From assembly GCA_963277665.1 (NCBI GenBank), contig OY728143.1, positions 536,520,394-536,584,393 on the forward strand: DNA of 64,000 nt. Direction: 5' to 3'. This stretch comes from Viscum album (lineage: Eukaryota > Streptophyta > Magnoliopsida > Santalales > Viscaceae). Positions 45,572-58,560 of the stretch are shown here, piece after piece. Position 1 is the stretch's first letter. Each line of letters opens with the position of its first letter. Under the pieces are notes generated by a model. The model had not been told where the DNA came from. It made no database searches and was given only the letters and a program-made list of their open reading frames with translations. Position numbers and translations under genes: made by a program.

Positions 45572-47518
45572 TGTAACACCTAGGGTAAAACCCACATTTT
45601 ATATTTAATAGTGGATTTAAATTTCCCATCCGAGTCATTGTTTAAGTGATATTAAATTATTTAAAAAAAATTGTATGCATGTAACACAATATATTTTATA
45701 TTTTTAATATATCCACACTGAGGATCTCTGGGCCTTGGAATCCCTTGTTGACTATGTGCCTGAATTTGAAAATATACCTTAAAATATTCTAAGTTCTTAA
45801 AATGGAATATCTTTTATAGTAGGAGTGAGAGGGATTAGGCTCTAAGTTGACCGATGAGAGAACCATACTTATCGTTTGTGATAGGGAACACCCTCTTGAT
45901 GGTAAAGTGGGATCTTAGTGAATGTTGGGAGCATAAAAATTCCTTCGGTACTAGATGAGATGTGTTGGAGAGGGGTTAATTTTGGGTGATGGGTTGAGAG
46001 ATATCTCTTAGGAGGTGTGAGATGATACCCTGGCTTGGGTCATGGGAATTGTTTGAGACTTGGTGCTGATGTTTCGATGGGGGATTTGAGCGGTATGGCT
46101 TAGGAAATTCCTCAGATAGTGGGACCATTAGTGATAAAAGAACATACTGGGGTTATATCAGACCTTGGGTTATGGATCAAAGGATCCTTTTGGAAATGAT
46201 GTAACCAATGGGTGATGAGTGGGAGATGGTATCAATGAAAAAAATACTATTCCTACTATGGAGGTCCCATTGAGCACCCCGATGCGTGGGATGCGATATG
46301 ATTGGAAAAGTTCTAGGTCTCAAGTAACTAGAACCATTAGATTAGCTAGATATCTATGTGATGGGAAGAAGGCCATATGTGCTTTTATGTTCTATATGGA
46401 CCTCCCTAGAGTCTATAGGGATCAATTAGTGTGATTGGAATACCCAAAAGTCTATGGGGTTAGGTTGACATGATGGCCGTACCCTATTCCTTCAGGTATC
46501 AGGACATGGACCTTTCCATTTGTGTCTTGGGTCAATGTGATGACCGTGACCCAATGAGGGTATAAATTTGAGGACCTTTCCATATTTTCATTTGGTTAGT
46601 GTTCATGAATTGGACCTTTATTTGAGTAGGATTGGGTTGAGGAGCACCGTAAGGGCTGGGTCGAGGGACAACATGAGAAAACACCGATGGACCCTGCCTC
46701 AAGTGATAAGGTAGTGAGAGAAGATATAAACATATGTACATGCCTAGTTTTTGGGGGTTGTGGGTAAAAGTTTTGGATGCTGATCTACCTTGATTTTTTA
46801 GGTATGGCATGGGAATCTATACTATAGAATAAGATGGAAGATGAGGCGATGAGGTGGAATTTGACATTACCTTGAAATTGGTATAATCAGGTGCCATGTT
46901 TTCTTGTTTAGAACACGATGACCTGATGCATAGGGAGTCTTGGTATCTTGGTTAGAACCTGATATTCCAGGCTCTTATGTGACATTTTTATTTTATTCCC
47001 CATGTATACATACATATGATGGTGTATACTAGGGGTTCTTGGTGAGACCGTACATAGTTTTATTCTCATACACTACATGGGACTCTTAGTGCGAATGTTG
47101 ATGTTATGTTTTCATTTTAGGTTAGGCACAAGATGTGTAGTGTATTGAGATGGACTAGCTCTATGGGTATGCAGAGATAGGATGTGGGAGGTCTGGGATG
47201 AAATTATAGACAAGGTATTTGCTATATATTTTTTAGTTTATTTCGAATTTGAGATATACATGAGGGGATATTAATGTATTCTATGTATTATGCCATCATT
47301 TATAATTATATGTTATTGGATGGTTTATTTTGTGTACCTTGATGTGTATTATGTTTGGTTATTTCTACTGTTTTTTTGAATCTGATTTGAGGGTATAGTC
47401 TCGCCCTATATGGTTTAGGAAATCACTAATAGTTAGTAGACTCTTGCATACAAGGAGGCATTCTTGAGGCCATATGGAAACCTTAGACAGAGAAATGATG
47501 AGTTTCCTAGGGTGTGGA
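45572..47518 (+). mobile_element. Probable solo LTR, target duplication AATTA
   Basis: Begins TGTAACACCTAGGG and ends CCTAGGGTGTGG, nearly inverted ends. The pentamer AATTA flanks both sides (45567-45571 and 47519-47523). No primer site, purine tract or coding lies next to it. Its 3' part resembles 39800-39984. Solo LTRs arise by recombination between the two LTRs of an element. The final GG instead of CA would be a mutated terminus. Frames at 46219-46434 and 46532-46810 are not genes. Confidence 0.65.
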
Positions 47519-47523
47519 ATTAA

Positions 47524-48365
47524 AAATGTCTTTTATCTATGAATTCCATAGTCCCCAATTGCGCCATTTCCCCAAATAAAATAAACATTTATACCAAAAA
47601 CGTAATTGTTATCATATATTAAATTGAACAATGATTTAATTGATTATAAATTAATACCACAATTGATTTATTACCAATTAATAAATATATAATTGGCCAA
47701 CTGAAATACCCTAATAATCCACCAAAAAAAGAAAATAATTTTTACATAGAATTCTTTTAGTAGGGATACCTTTCAGTTTGAACATCTACCCATGTTAACC
47801 AAATTTAGTCTTAATAGGACCAAATGGACTATAACATAAATTTGATCCTTAAATGTGATAATGTACACTTTGAAAAATATGATATCTTCTATAGAATCAA
47901 TATTTAGTGGTGACATGTTCTAGACATGTCTTATGATCCCGACTTAGTAATAAAATCAAGGAATATAAAAAATTACTCTATTTACCTCCTAAAAAAATCA
48001 ACCACTTATTTGGGAATCACCTATAATGTAATAATAACATCCTATAAAATATGCTTGATCTAATTCTGAAAAATACTCTTAATAACATGTTGTTTAGAAT
48101 CATTAATTTAATAGGAGATAAAATCTAAGGTTAGACATGAGGGGATGGCTATTGGAGTATTTGGTAGGCTCGCAATAAGGTCAGACATGAGGGGATTTCC
48201 TACTCGATTTTGACAGTGATGTTTCATCCTAGGTATATAAAATCTAGGAATATTACCCTGCTCAAGTGTTAGGATCACTCTCTTTATATGAGGATGTTCT
48301 TGGATGGTCACTTATCTATTCCTCTTTCAATAAGTATGTCCAATCATGGAAATTGGGTGTTCTGA
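47524..48365. other. AT-rich spacer, no gene
   Basis: No coding motif. A 19-bp near-identical direct repeat (AGGT(T/C)AGACATGAGGGGAT) occurs at about 48129 and 48178. Part of it may be upstream LINE sequence, but no RT motif is legible. Confidence 0.4.
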
Positions 48366-48755
48366 TGTCCTCCTAAGTATGGTATCAGGCTTAACATGGA
48401 TGGGTCTTTCTCTAATGGGAACATGCAGAGAGGAGTCGCTGTCTGGGACATATTAGGCTCTGTTATTTTTTCTTTTAGTTCTTTCTTTCTGTTGGGTGAC
48501 TCACTCATTACTGAAGGTATTGATATGGTTATGGGCTTAGATTTATGTCAGTATCATGGTATTATTATGAATCAGGTTGAGATCAAATCCCTAATTCTAT
48601 TTAGATCTATTTAGAAGACTATTGAAATCCCTTGGTCTATCATTTATACAGTCCGTAGGTGTAGAAGTATTTTCAATGATCACATGAATTTATCTCACAC
48701 ATGGAGATAGGGTAATAAATTTTCCAATTTCCTTGATTCTCAGGCCTCCTTAGGT
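48366..48755 (+). pseudogene. LINE-type RNase H domain, decayed
   Basis: The plus-strand frame reads PPKYGIRLNMDGS, then GVAVWDILGSVIFSFSSFF, ITEGIDMVMGLDLCQYHGI and QVEIKSLILFRSI. After a TAG it continues in frame with WSIIYTVRRCRSI and NKFSNFLDSQAS. This is the plant RNase H fold found at the C-terminus of L1-type LINE ORF2 (K-x-N-x-DGS; AE-type helix; V-E-x-D-S; AD-x-LA). The first Asp and the Glu are present; the VExDS Asp reads Lys. The usual upstream RT is not recognisable. It could also derive from a stand-alone RNase H-like gene, but LINE is likelier. Confidence 0.75.
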
Positions 48756-49190
48756 AATACTCACCCTATATTTACCAACAAAAGATCCATTCCCCCTAAA
48801 TTTGTTAGTCTTGTTAAAGGAGACGCCCTTGGGATTCCCTATTTTAGACCTCCTTGAACCATTTTTTGGCCTCATAACTTTATTGAAATAAAAAATATTT
48901 AATGTTTGATGGAATTTATAGATATATATATACTTGTAATATTTTTTTATGATGAGGTTTTTATACTAAAACATTTACCATGGTGTAGTGAAAGTCCCTA
49001 TGCGACTATATATGATTTTATGTGGTATTCGATGCCATGTTATGTACATTTGAAGAATGTAATTTTAACTCATTCAAATGAACTTCCCATGATTCTTATC
49101 AAATCTATTTTTATCTATTTTTATATCATGAGATGATTTTTAAATAAAAATTTTATTGTTAACGTAGTTTAATAACTGGACTAATAAATA
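48756..49190. other. AT-rich spacer after LINE remnant
   Basis: No domain seen. The 76-codon plus frame (48906-49136) is hydrophobic but matches nothing and has AT-rich composition like the surroundings. Confidence 0.4.
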
Positions 49191-49530
49191 AATTAATGTT
49201 TTAAGTATTAAAAACATTGATTACCCATTTCAAAAAGACTGAAATTTTTTAGATTCCAATATGGTAGATCATTTAATGATAGGATCATATTTAAAGGGAA
49301 TTAATAGACCCCTTTTAGCTATAAAAGAGTTAATTTTTCATCTAAAGCTCTCTCATTATTTTTGGGTTCTATATTTATCTTTATAGAGGAGGTTCTAGTA
49401 CACCGTTTGAATAATTGAGGTCCTACCAAAGCATTTGGTGATTCTAGTGTCTTGTGGATACTATTAGAGGAATAAATCCATTGGTTATTACTATAGTAAA
49501 TTGATTAAACTAACCACTAAAAAATATGAA
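49190..49530 (+). repeat. Possible 5' LTR piece of sense copia
   Basis: Contains GCTATAAAAG (49319-49328), a TATA-like box, followed by TCTAAAGCTCTCTCATT and a GAGGTCCTACCAAAGC..TTGGTGATTCTAGTG block of LTR-like character, upstream of copia remnants in the same orientation. Neither end nor a clear primer site was found. Confidence 0.3.
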
Positions 49531-49534
49531 ATAA

Positions 49535-51620
49535 TTGTATAGTGAGGTATATTCATTTTATATTATTTTATTATTCATATTGTTGAGTACTTACCCAGTT
49601 GATCTTTCCATGAGTTTTAATTCCATTTCAAATGGAAATTGTGAAGTCTTAAAAAAACCATTAGTGATACCAAAGTCATTCTCAATGATTAATAAAAAGG
49701 TTTTTGGTAAAGAAAAACCAAAATGTATTCTACCTAGACACAACTACGAAACACCTTCAAAATAAATGTTTCTATTCTTGATTTACTGACCATTACATAG
49801 ATGAATATGAAATTGGGAATGGTCCGATAAGACTATACTATAGTTCAAATGAAATTGGTATAGTGAAATGTCATAAAAGATAGATCACCATATTCAATGA
49901 CTTTATATCATGATTTATAAATTTATATGTCATAGTGGCCTCAACCGCAAGGAAATACCATTAAGTAGTGGAAATTTACTATCTATTTTAGAATTATGAA
50001 GTTTCATAAAAAATGATCTAGATTTTGAACATGGATTGGCCAAAACAACTAGTCCAAAATTAAATTCCAACCTGAAACACCTTAACAATTTTCATTTATG
50101 GTATGACTATAGGACCAAAATTCCTTAGGCTTATGGACAATAGGTGTGGTGATTGCAATTAAAATATTTTTACCTCTGGAGAAAAATTCAATGATGAAAT
50201 CATTTTGGGTAGAATTTTAAATATTTCTTTGTTAAAATTCTCAAAAAATGTCAACTATACTATCCTAAAGGGTCTGTGTAGAATTTTTAGGACTTTACAC
50301 CATATAAAAATGGTTTGGAAAAAACAAATTTGGATTTTTTAATATCATGTTTAATAATTAAAATTTTATTTTATTTATATTGTTCCTATTTAGTAATTCA
50401 TATATATAATTTTTTTATAGAATGTGAATAATTCTTGATTTATTTTGATTTTCCAAATTTCATTATTATAATATTTTATACCATTCATTACATAATAGGT
50501 ATGACAATATAAAATTTAGGATTCATATACCTTGAAATATGTTTGTTATGAAGTTATAAGCTTGAATTTATAAGTTTAGTAGAGTTTAATCATATTAGGT
50601 TTTAGAGTTATGATAGAGTTGAAGTCCATATTAAGTAAAGAAATATTGGTATATGAACTTTAAACTATACTAATTACTAGTCTAGAGGTTTTTTCCTTCT
50701 CTATAAATGTGGGTTTGGGCTACCTGTTAATCTATGGTTACACTTATAGGTATTTTTAATGTCATGTAATTCCAAATATTTAAATGAAAGGTTATCATGC
50801 AAATTTTCTATGGGATACATCTGGATATGTGAAAATATATTTGGAGCCTAATTTGGTTTAGTAACACAAATAAAGAGTTTCAAATAATTTTGTTTGAATA
50901 TATTAATTTTTTGGATGGAATAGGGATTCCCAAATTAAAATTTTAGAATCATGCATGCATATATGAACAAAACATAAGATAATAATGATTGGATAACATC
51001 CAACAGTTATGAATTTGATATGAATATGATGTATATAAAATGTTTATATTATGAAAACCTATGAAAATACCATGTATAAGATCTCTTCCGAGGAAAACAC
51101 ATTCCCTGAACTCCATCATTCAAATGGGTAGGTTATTACAAATCAGGGTGCCCATGAATTATCTTATGTAAGACAAGGTAAAAATTTATAACTCTAATAG
51201 TTAGGTAACCAAATCATACCGTGTTATTTGGGTGAAAATTAGTTATGAAATTAGCTTAGTTAGGTTACTAGAGGAATATAGTCATTTTATATCCATAATA
51301 TAGATTTGGGCAAGGTTTTTTGCACTCAAAGAGTCATAAATGATATGATTGGCATGATGAACTTTCTAAATAACTAAGTTGTGAGAGGAATGCCAAAGAA
51401 GACTCATTAATTAGTAAAATAGGGACCTTATTCTACTTAATGTAATGATATATGGGATTAGCATTTTAGTGGGTGTACTTTCATAAAAATTCCTTGATTA
51501 AAAGATATAAAAAAAGATACTCACCCATAAATATACCGATATCATAAATGATGGAATTCATCATGATTATCATTTTGAGATATCTTATAGGCATTACCTT
51601 TAATATAATCCTAGATTACT
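49535..51620. other. Expected copia gag interval, nothing recognisable
   Basis: By position this should hold leader and gag. I found no capsid motif. The plus-strand 76-codon frame (49535-49765) matches nothing I know. Confidence 0.4.
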
Positions 51621-51627
51621 ATCTAAG

Positions 51628-51850
51628 GATAATAAGTGTTATGAATTTGGAGAATTAAAATAATTTGAATTTGAATGTTATGTAAATCAATTTCTCTAAT
51701 TCAGAGTCATGGTTATTGGATATCAGCTATGCGTCACACATTTGTGATGATAAAAACATTATCATAAATAAGAGATAATTGTTGAAAGGTTAAGTAGATA
51801 TTCATGTTATAATTAGGGAAAGAGTTTATACATTAGAGGGTATAATCAGA
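51628..51850 (+). pseudogene. Copia nucleocapsid trace and protease, decayed
   Basis: Codons from 51636 keep the CX2(C)X4(H)X4C spacing with the second Cys now Phe and the His now a stop, then about 12 codons on a frame change. SWLLDISYASHIC (about 51708-51746) matches the copia protease active-site region, with DIS in place of D(S/T)G, followed by NKRxLLKG and a RERVYTLEG-like stretch. It would process the polyprotein; here it is dead. Confidence 0.65.
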
Positions 51851-51984
51851 AAACTATTATTATGATCCAGATATATAGGTAATTTTTATTTCAATACATT
51901 TTTTGTATTAGAAGAGTTTTTCATTCATTATTAATAATAAGATTTGTTCTATATATGAATGAAATGTTTTTTGAATTTTAGAAT

Positions 51985-52700
51985 ATGATAAATGATTTAC
52001 ATATTATTTACATGGATTATTATCTCAATATCATTCAGTATAATAAGAAAAAGTTTTATTTTAACACCAATTATCTTTTGAATTATTACTTTGGGAATAT
52101 AAATGAGAACCACATACAAATAATAAAGAGATATGGATTGATGAACTCATTAGATTATGAATATTTTAATAACTACGAATCTTTTTTATTATAAAAATCT
52201 GAAAAAACTTTTAGTGGAAAACCTGAGAGTTCCAATTAACCATTGGATCTTATTCATAATAATGCACGAAGACCAATGAGTATCCAAGAAATTGTTGTAT
52301 ATTACTTTGTAAACTTGAAGAATGACTTTAGTTAACATGTATAAGTGTTTCTAATAATAATAATTCATAAAACCTTTAAAAATTTCAATTTGATAAAAAA
52401 ATAAGAATATAATCAATGGGGGAAATATGTTAAGATTATATGACCGAATTAGGGTGGTGAATACTTGATCTAGGAATTCACTGATCATCTCAGAAATTTT
52501 TTAATCATTTCAGAACTCAATCCTCCTAGAAAACCATAGTGGAACTGTGCATCTGAGAGGAGTAATTATACCTTATTAGGAATATTTTTATTTATAATGA
52601 GTCATTGTGACCTTCTTATATTATTCTAGGGATATGACCGGGAAAATATTGTATTCCTATATAACTTTATTCCTTCTAAAGTAGTCATAAAGACTCTATA
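51985..52700 (+). pseudogene. Copia pre-integrase and integrase, decayed
   Basis: The frame 51985-52194 ends NYYFGNINENHIQIIKRYGL and MNSLDYEYFNNYESFLL, the copia GAG-pre-integrase block (LGHI..., GL..F..., C.SCL). After a stop it continues KTFSGKPESSN, DLIHNNARRPMS, GGEYLI.EFTDHL (about 52460-52490) and SERSNYTLLGIF (about 52548). The first catalytic Asp (usual LIHTD) reads Asn; the Glu in the SERSN block remains. Cysteines of the zinc region are replaced. Confidence 0.78.
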
Positions 52701-52899
52701 TGAGATATAAACTGCGAGGTTTAACAATTTATATTTTATAACGATTTTGGGTTATGAAGAATATGTTTGAAATTTTACTTCTTTAAAAATAGAACCTAAG
52801 TTATATAAATACTTATTTTTTTGGTCATACCAAGGAAATTAAGTGGTATTATTTCTATATTTCTATTGATAAAAAATTGTTTATGGCCTAATTTTCTAG

Positions 52900-53750
52900 A
52901 TTCATTTAGAACGAATATATCATTAAAAGAGTCCATCAGAGGAAAGTTAAACTTGGGGAAGTTCATAACCAATAAATAGGAAATTTTAATGATATATAAG
53001 TTTACCTGGTTCTATAGAGTTATGAAGGATATACTAACCCACATTACACAATAACCTAAAAGGTTAAGTAGGATTCTTCAAGAACCCAATAGTTTTGGAT
53101 ATATTTCTATAAATCATAGTGAAATAATTTTAATGGATGATGAGCCTACTTATTACCAAGATAATATTAGGAGTTTCCATGAAATATATAATTTAATCTA
53201 TATACACTAACTGTATTTGGAACTTGGTGCATGTGCATGAGGGTGTGAGGCCCATAGGATGAAAGTGGGTCTTCTATTATAATACTATGATTGATGGTAG
53301 ATTGTCTACCAATAAATCTCATATAGTAGTTAAAGGTTATGAAAAAATTCATGGTGTTGATCATGAAGAGATATTTTTCCAATTATGATGATAAATATCA
53401 TTCAGAAAATGCTTTCCATAATAGCTCAAAATGATTCTAAGATGTATCAAATGGATATAAAAACCACTTTCCTAAATGAAATTTTAGTCGAGGTTTGTTT
53501 ATATGATACAACTTGATTATTTTAAAGTTCCAGATGATAATTCTTAGGTTTTTGAGTTTCAATGGTCCATTTATGGATTGAATATAGATTATTGAAGTTG
53601 GGACCTCTAATTCGATGATGCAATCAAATAATTTGAACTCATAAAGAATGATGATGATTCTTTTGTATTAATTTGGGATATTAGGAGTGTTTTGGCATTT
53701 TTGATATTTTATATGGATGATATTTTACTTATCGGAAATAATATAGCAAC
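52900..53750 (+). pseudogene. Copia reverse transcriptase N-terminal half, decayed
   Basis: Plus strand: PQEPNSFGYISINHSE and DEPTYYQDNIRS (about 53080-53175), VRPIG.KWVFYYNT, VVKGYEKIHGVDHEEIFF (about 53325-53380), DAIK, then VLAFLIFYMDDILLIGNNIA (53690-53748). YMDD (53710-53721) is the polymerase catalytic box and is intact, but stops and shifts lie on both sides. The second half of RT and RNase H are displaced by the Athila(+) element starting at 53751. Confidence 0.82.
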
Positions 53751-56257
53751 TGATGTGGAATTTTCCTGAATTTTTCTATATTGTTTCTATTATTTTAATG
53801 TATATTTTTTTTTATTAAAATTGGGTTTTAAGTGGTTAATTTTAGTTTCATGATTTATTTATAGTTAATCAATAAATTATTTATTATTGAGTTAAAAATG
53901 TTTCATTTAAAGAGTGAATTCATTAGTGTTTGGCGATTTGTATTATTTTTTGTTTCATTCACTTAAATTATTTTAAAATATTTATTTTAATTTTATAATT
54001 TAGTCATTTTGATAATTTTAATTTATCTTTTTTTCTCTATATTTTTTATGCTTTTATTTTTATTATTAATGTTTTACATTTTATTTTAATTTATTCATTT
54101 ATCATCATTTTTATCTGAATAATTAATATATTTTATTTATTTTCTTTTATTGTTTAATAGAAATGTTTGGTAGTAGCTCCCACATTAGGTAATTATCATG
54201 TAATAGAATTTGGGGAAGGGAAACGCCTAAGAGGAATTTAACTGGCCCATAAAAGAATCAAAAGGGAATCCCATAAGATTTTTTTTGATGGTTACATAAA
54301 ATAAAACCTCTTTAATTACCATAATTTAATTCTCGTCATATGTAAGATAAAATACCCATTATGTATAATATTTATCTAATGTGAACTATGTTAATAATGT
54401 GAGCCTGACTTGATTTGAAATCTGATTACAACTTAATAAAAAGGAGTAGTTGATATGAATTCAATGTAATATAAATACCTCTCAAGTTATACTTAAGGCC
54501 GATGATTAATATATAAATAGAGAAGTGAAGAAATCCCCTACACATATGAAGAACCAGTTACTAAATTGGTGAATTCAAATTTGAAGAAGAATTGGATTAT
54601 AGTTTAAAAGTGATGAATCAAACTAAATCATGATCTAATAAAGTAAAGATCAAGTCAACTAAAAATTAGTGGGAATTGATATTAGTTTCTAATGAAACTT
54701 GAGGATATAGCCACACATATAATGATTGAGTTCAACCAAGTTTGAAGTACCATTTTTAGGTGTTATGCTATCTGATCTGAGTGAAGATTGATTGAAGCTT
54801 AGTATTTTTCGGCCATCGAACCTCACAATTGATATTTCTAAACAATTTATTTCCATTATTTTTATTCTTCGATGAAAAAATTGGTCAATGATGATGATTA
54901 ACCCGAATCCTAGTTCTACTATTGACAAAGCCAATGATATCCATGTGAATATTATGGATAATATTTCTTATATCTATGATTAAACTCAGGTATGTTCAAA
55001 CATATATTGTGCTTTCATATTTGAGATTGAATGAATATTTGGGTAGAGTTTTAATGATTTGGTTCTGTTAATTTTCATTACAACTTGATGATGGGGGATT
55101 TTCTTGAATTTGGGTCAACCGAGAATGTAGGTTATTGATGATTGAACCAGTTGAAGACCTGAGTACCACAATTCTACCTTCATCTCCTGAACCTACAAAA
55201 ATATAAGAAGATGACTATGTTTCTTTGAAGTCAATGAAATTTGTCTCCTGTTTAGTTCTACCACAGGTATTCAAAGATGATGAGGGATTAGATTTTCTCT
55301 AGTGTCATAATATTGAAATCATTGACGAGTTCACATTTTTTATTAGTGAAATGCTTCAATCAATTATTTCCAACTGAAGAGTGAGATATGGTATGAGATT
55401 TTGGAAGATTAAAATTATGTGGTTAATTCAACCAATGATGAGTCAATAAATATATAGTGTAGGGTCGACCGGGGAAGACGATTTTTGTATTCATGTTTGT
55501 TGTTAGAGGCATAACGAGTTCAAGTCTGAGAATTTTCAATAGATTAACTCAAGCCAAAGTATGAGTGTTTAGTTTTTGAAATTGTTATATAGTTTTTTAA
55601 CTATATTATTAGTGGAAACATTGAAGAAATCTCCTTAAGGACCAATGAGATCTTTATTTTTAAGCTTATATATATGCATGTGCTTGCATTAATTGACTTA
55701 TAAAAGGGAAAACTAAATATCACTTGTCATTCATGAGAGAGATGGAAGAAGGAAATATTTTTTGGTGCAACCTGACATTAAGGGCTATGAGATTTTCAAA
55801 TCACAAAAGGAAAATATTTAATGGTATGTTTCTATTTAATAATAGGGATTATATTCATCTCTTTAACAATTTATGTCATCATCTATTATCATTTAATCTC
55901 TATTAAATCAGTGTCTTCCTATCATTTTTGTTCATTTAAAAAAAATATTTTTATTGTTATAGGTTTCATGTGTTTATGTTTTGTTATGTTTTTGGTTTTC
56001 TTTCTTGGTTTGTACAATCAATATACCATCCTTGAGGATTGAATATATTTATTACTACTAACTAGTAACATGTAGGTTAAATTTTGGATAATAAATTATT
56101 TATCTATAAATATTTTGGTTCCATTTTTAGGTATGTATTCACATGTACATAGAAAAATATCTTAAAACAAAAATAATTTCATAAAAATCAGTAAAAAAAA
56201 TCAATTTAAAAAATGGAATTTGTCTTATGCTGTTGAAAATTTATGTTAATTTCTACA
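53751..56257 (+). repeat. 5' LTR of Athila(+), right end tentative
   Basis: Shares with 63470-64000 the blocks TTTTTCTA(T/C)ATTG, GGGATTTGTATTATTTTTTG or its variant GCGATTTGTATTATTTTTTG, TTTTGATTTT and AATTTGG(G/T)GAAGGG. The right end at 56257 is set only by a CA before a weak primer-site match, so it may be shorter. Small frames inside (54689-54934, 55724-56042) are not genes. Confidence 0.65.
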
Positions 56258-56273
56258 GTGCACGATCACAAGT
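56258..56273 (+). other. Possible degenerate primer-binding site of Athila(+)
   Basis: GTGCACGATCACAAG after CTACA resembles the tRNA-Asp type site at about half of the positions, and lies about 160 bp before recognisable gag, as expected. Weak. Confidence 0.25.
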
Positions 56274-56419
56274 TCAGTTTCATATAATCTTGATCCATTT
56301 AATATTGAAATATAAAAAAATTAATAGTTCTAATAAAATAAAATAAAATTAAAATGTAAAATTTGAGAGAATTAAATCTTACTTAAAATGAATATATCTG
56401 TGAAGCTGCAATCATCTAA

Positions 56420-57713
56420 GAAAACATTGAGGGGCCTATGATAAGGGATTTTGAACACCACCAGGTGTCTATAATTCCTTCTTATATTAGATTGACACAT
56501 AGGGAACAAAACTATAATATTAAAAGATAAAATATGTTAATTTTTACTACATTTAAGGGTGTATATAATGAAGACTCATTGGCTTCCCTTAGAGACTTTA
56601 ATAACACTATACAACCTTTTCCACTGTAAGGGCTCACTAAAGACAAATGTAGGATGAGATTTTTCCATTTTTCTTTATGTTAATGTTATAAATTATTTTA
56701 GAGCCTACATAAAAATATTATTGAAAATTGGAAGAAAGTATACAATTCATTTTTCATGAAATTATATCCTCAAAGACTTTAGGGAGAGATGGTTACAAAA
56801 ATCACAAATTTTTATCAAGAGGATGGAGAAGAGTTTTTTGAAGATTGGGATAGATTTAATGGCCTCCTTAGGATGTTTACTTATCATAAGATTCCATATC
56901 AAATTCCTATAGGTAAATTTTATAAATTATTTTCCTCATCAGGATAGAATTTAGCTGATCAATTTGAAGGTATAAATTATAAAGACAAAATTTATGAGGA
57001 TTTGAGAAAAATCTTCTACTATATTTCTTTAAATTATAAACATAAAATTATCGGAGGAAAAAAGTGAATATAGGATGAAATATCACTATATATGGTGTGT
57101 AAATAAATTCTCATCTATATAAAATAATAAAATAATTCAATCTATAATGAATCCATATTATAATCCAAGTGTAAAGAAAGTGGGCTATTGAAATAAAAAT
57201 AAATCAATTAGAGAGAAGTGTTCTCAATGTGGGATGTTCAGACATAGTAATAATTTTTATCCAAACATTGATATTCCTATAAATATAATATTATAGTATT
57301 TTAATAGGCTATGATAATAGGTTTCAAGTTAATGATGATCCATTTTCAAGAAACTGTAACTATGGTTATAGTAATCATCCCAATCATTCATGGAAAGAAC
57401 AAGGAATGATAACACAACCACCACCTGGTACAGTCTACAACTCATTATTTTTCAAAACCAATGATGGTAAAAATCTTCTTATTTACAAGTGAGTTTTTTG
57501 AGAAAAATTATTTATAAAATGGATAAAATAATGACTAGGATGGAATTTCAATTAGGGAAACATAAAAATGAAGATACCAATATTCAAACTAAACTCAGTA
57601 AAATGTATATCGAGTTTGGTTGTATGGAAAAGGGGAAGTTTCCAAGTACCAAGGAAATAAACCCTTTGGAGAGTGACATATATTTGGTTAATATGGGTGG
57701 TTTAAAAACTTAA
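56420..57713 (+). pseudogene. Athila(+) gag, decayed
   Basis: Remnants in order: MIRDFEHHQVSIIPSYI (about 56440), ASLRDFNNTIQPFPL, NWKKVYNSFFMKLYPQ (about 56725), FYQEDGEEFFEDWDRFNGLL (about 56812-56870), a zinc-knuckle trace KCSQCGMFRHSNNFYP (57207-57262, last Cys lost), SNHPNHSWKEQ (about 57370), and a C-terminal frame 57489-57713 with GKFPSTKEINPLES. The capsid and NHPN.SW blocks are typical of the Athila/Tat branch. Stops and frame changes are frequent. Confidence 0.78.
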
Positions 57714-58299
57714 TATGAGGTTAGAGATGACCTTGGGAATGCTCAAACTGAAAATTTGAAAGTATATTTACACCAAAATTTAGGCAAAACTAAATTTGGG
57801 AAAGTGGAAAGCACTTATGAAACTAAAATAAATATATATTTTCCACTTTAAAATCAAGAATAAAGACTATAATAGGAAAAATATTAACGTGAAAGAAAAT
57901 ATTATTGAATAAATTGGGGAAATTTCTTATGTTCTTAGTATTTTTTCCCCGTCATTCCCTTTCCCTTAATGATTGAAATTCAAAAATAATAACCTGAATT
58001 TCATTAATTATTTTTTATTTTCAACCAGATATTTTTAAATTTACCTTTTATATAAATTTTAATTCACATTCCATCATATTTTATATCCCTTAAGAAAATT
58101 TTTATACACTATTATAATTTTCCACATATAGCCTCACTGAAGAGTGCCGTGCTGTTCTTCAGAATAAAATATCACCAATGATTAAATATCCAAGTATTTT
58201 TGTCATTACCTAAACCTTGGGTAATAATTGTTAGTTGATATGTCATTTTAAAATTGGTACAATAATAAATCCCCTCCCATACTCACTATTTAAATAGTT

Positions 58300-58560
58300 A
58301 GGATTTGGAGAATTGTAACCTAACACCATAGTCTTACAACCGATGGACTGATATTTTACACATCCCAGAAGAAGTGTTTATGACTTACTTGTAGAAGTTG
58401 GAAGATTTTATTTCATGCTAAATTTCTAGTTCTAGAAATTGAGTGTGACCAAGAAGTACCTATCATTATTGATAGGCCTTTCTTATCTACTTGAGGAGGT
58501 GTTAAGAATATGAAATTTTTGTTCTAGAGCATATAAAATTTATAGAAGATATTAAGTTTT
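58300..58560 (+). pseudogene. Athila(+) protease tail, decayed
   Basis: FHAKFLVLEIECDQEVPIII followed by DRPFLST (about 58415-58492) matches the VLD.EEDREVPIILGRPFL region of Athila protease. The upstream active-site motif is not legible. A stop follows RPFLST. Confidence 0.6.

Larger units (their letters stand above)
49190..53750 (+). mobile_element. Ty1/copia element (Tork/Angela-like), decayed, cut by Athila(+)
   Basis: Plus-strand remnants in the copia order: zinc knuckle trace, protease, pre-integrase, integrase, RT up to YMDD. The right half is missing because an Athila element begins at 53751. The continuation should lie beyond the window. All reading frames are broken. The left limit is uncertain. 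Confidence 0.75.

Noticed and set aside
55461..55478. TAGGGTCGACCGGGGAAG as Athila(+) primer site
   Set aside because: Has a CCGGGGA-like core but lies about 1 kb before gag, while the other Athila has primer site and gag close together; the 56258 candidate fits position better, though it is also weak.
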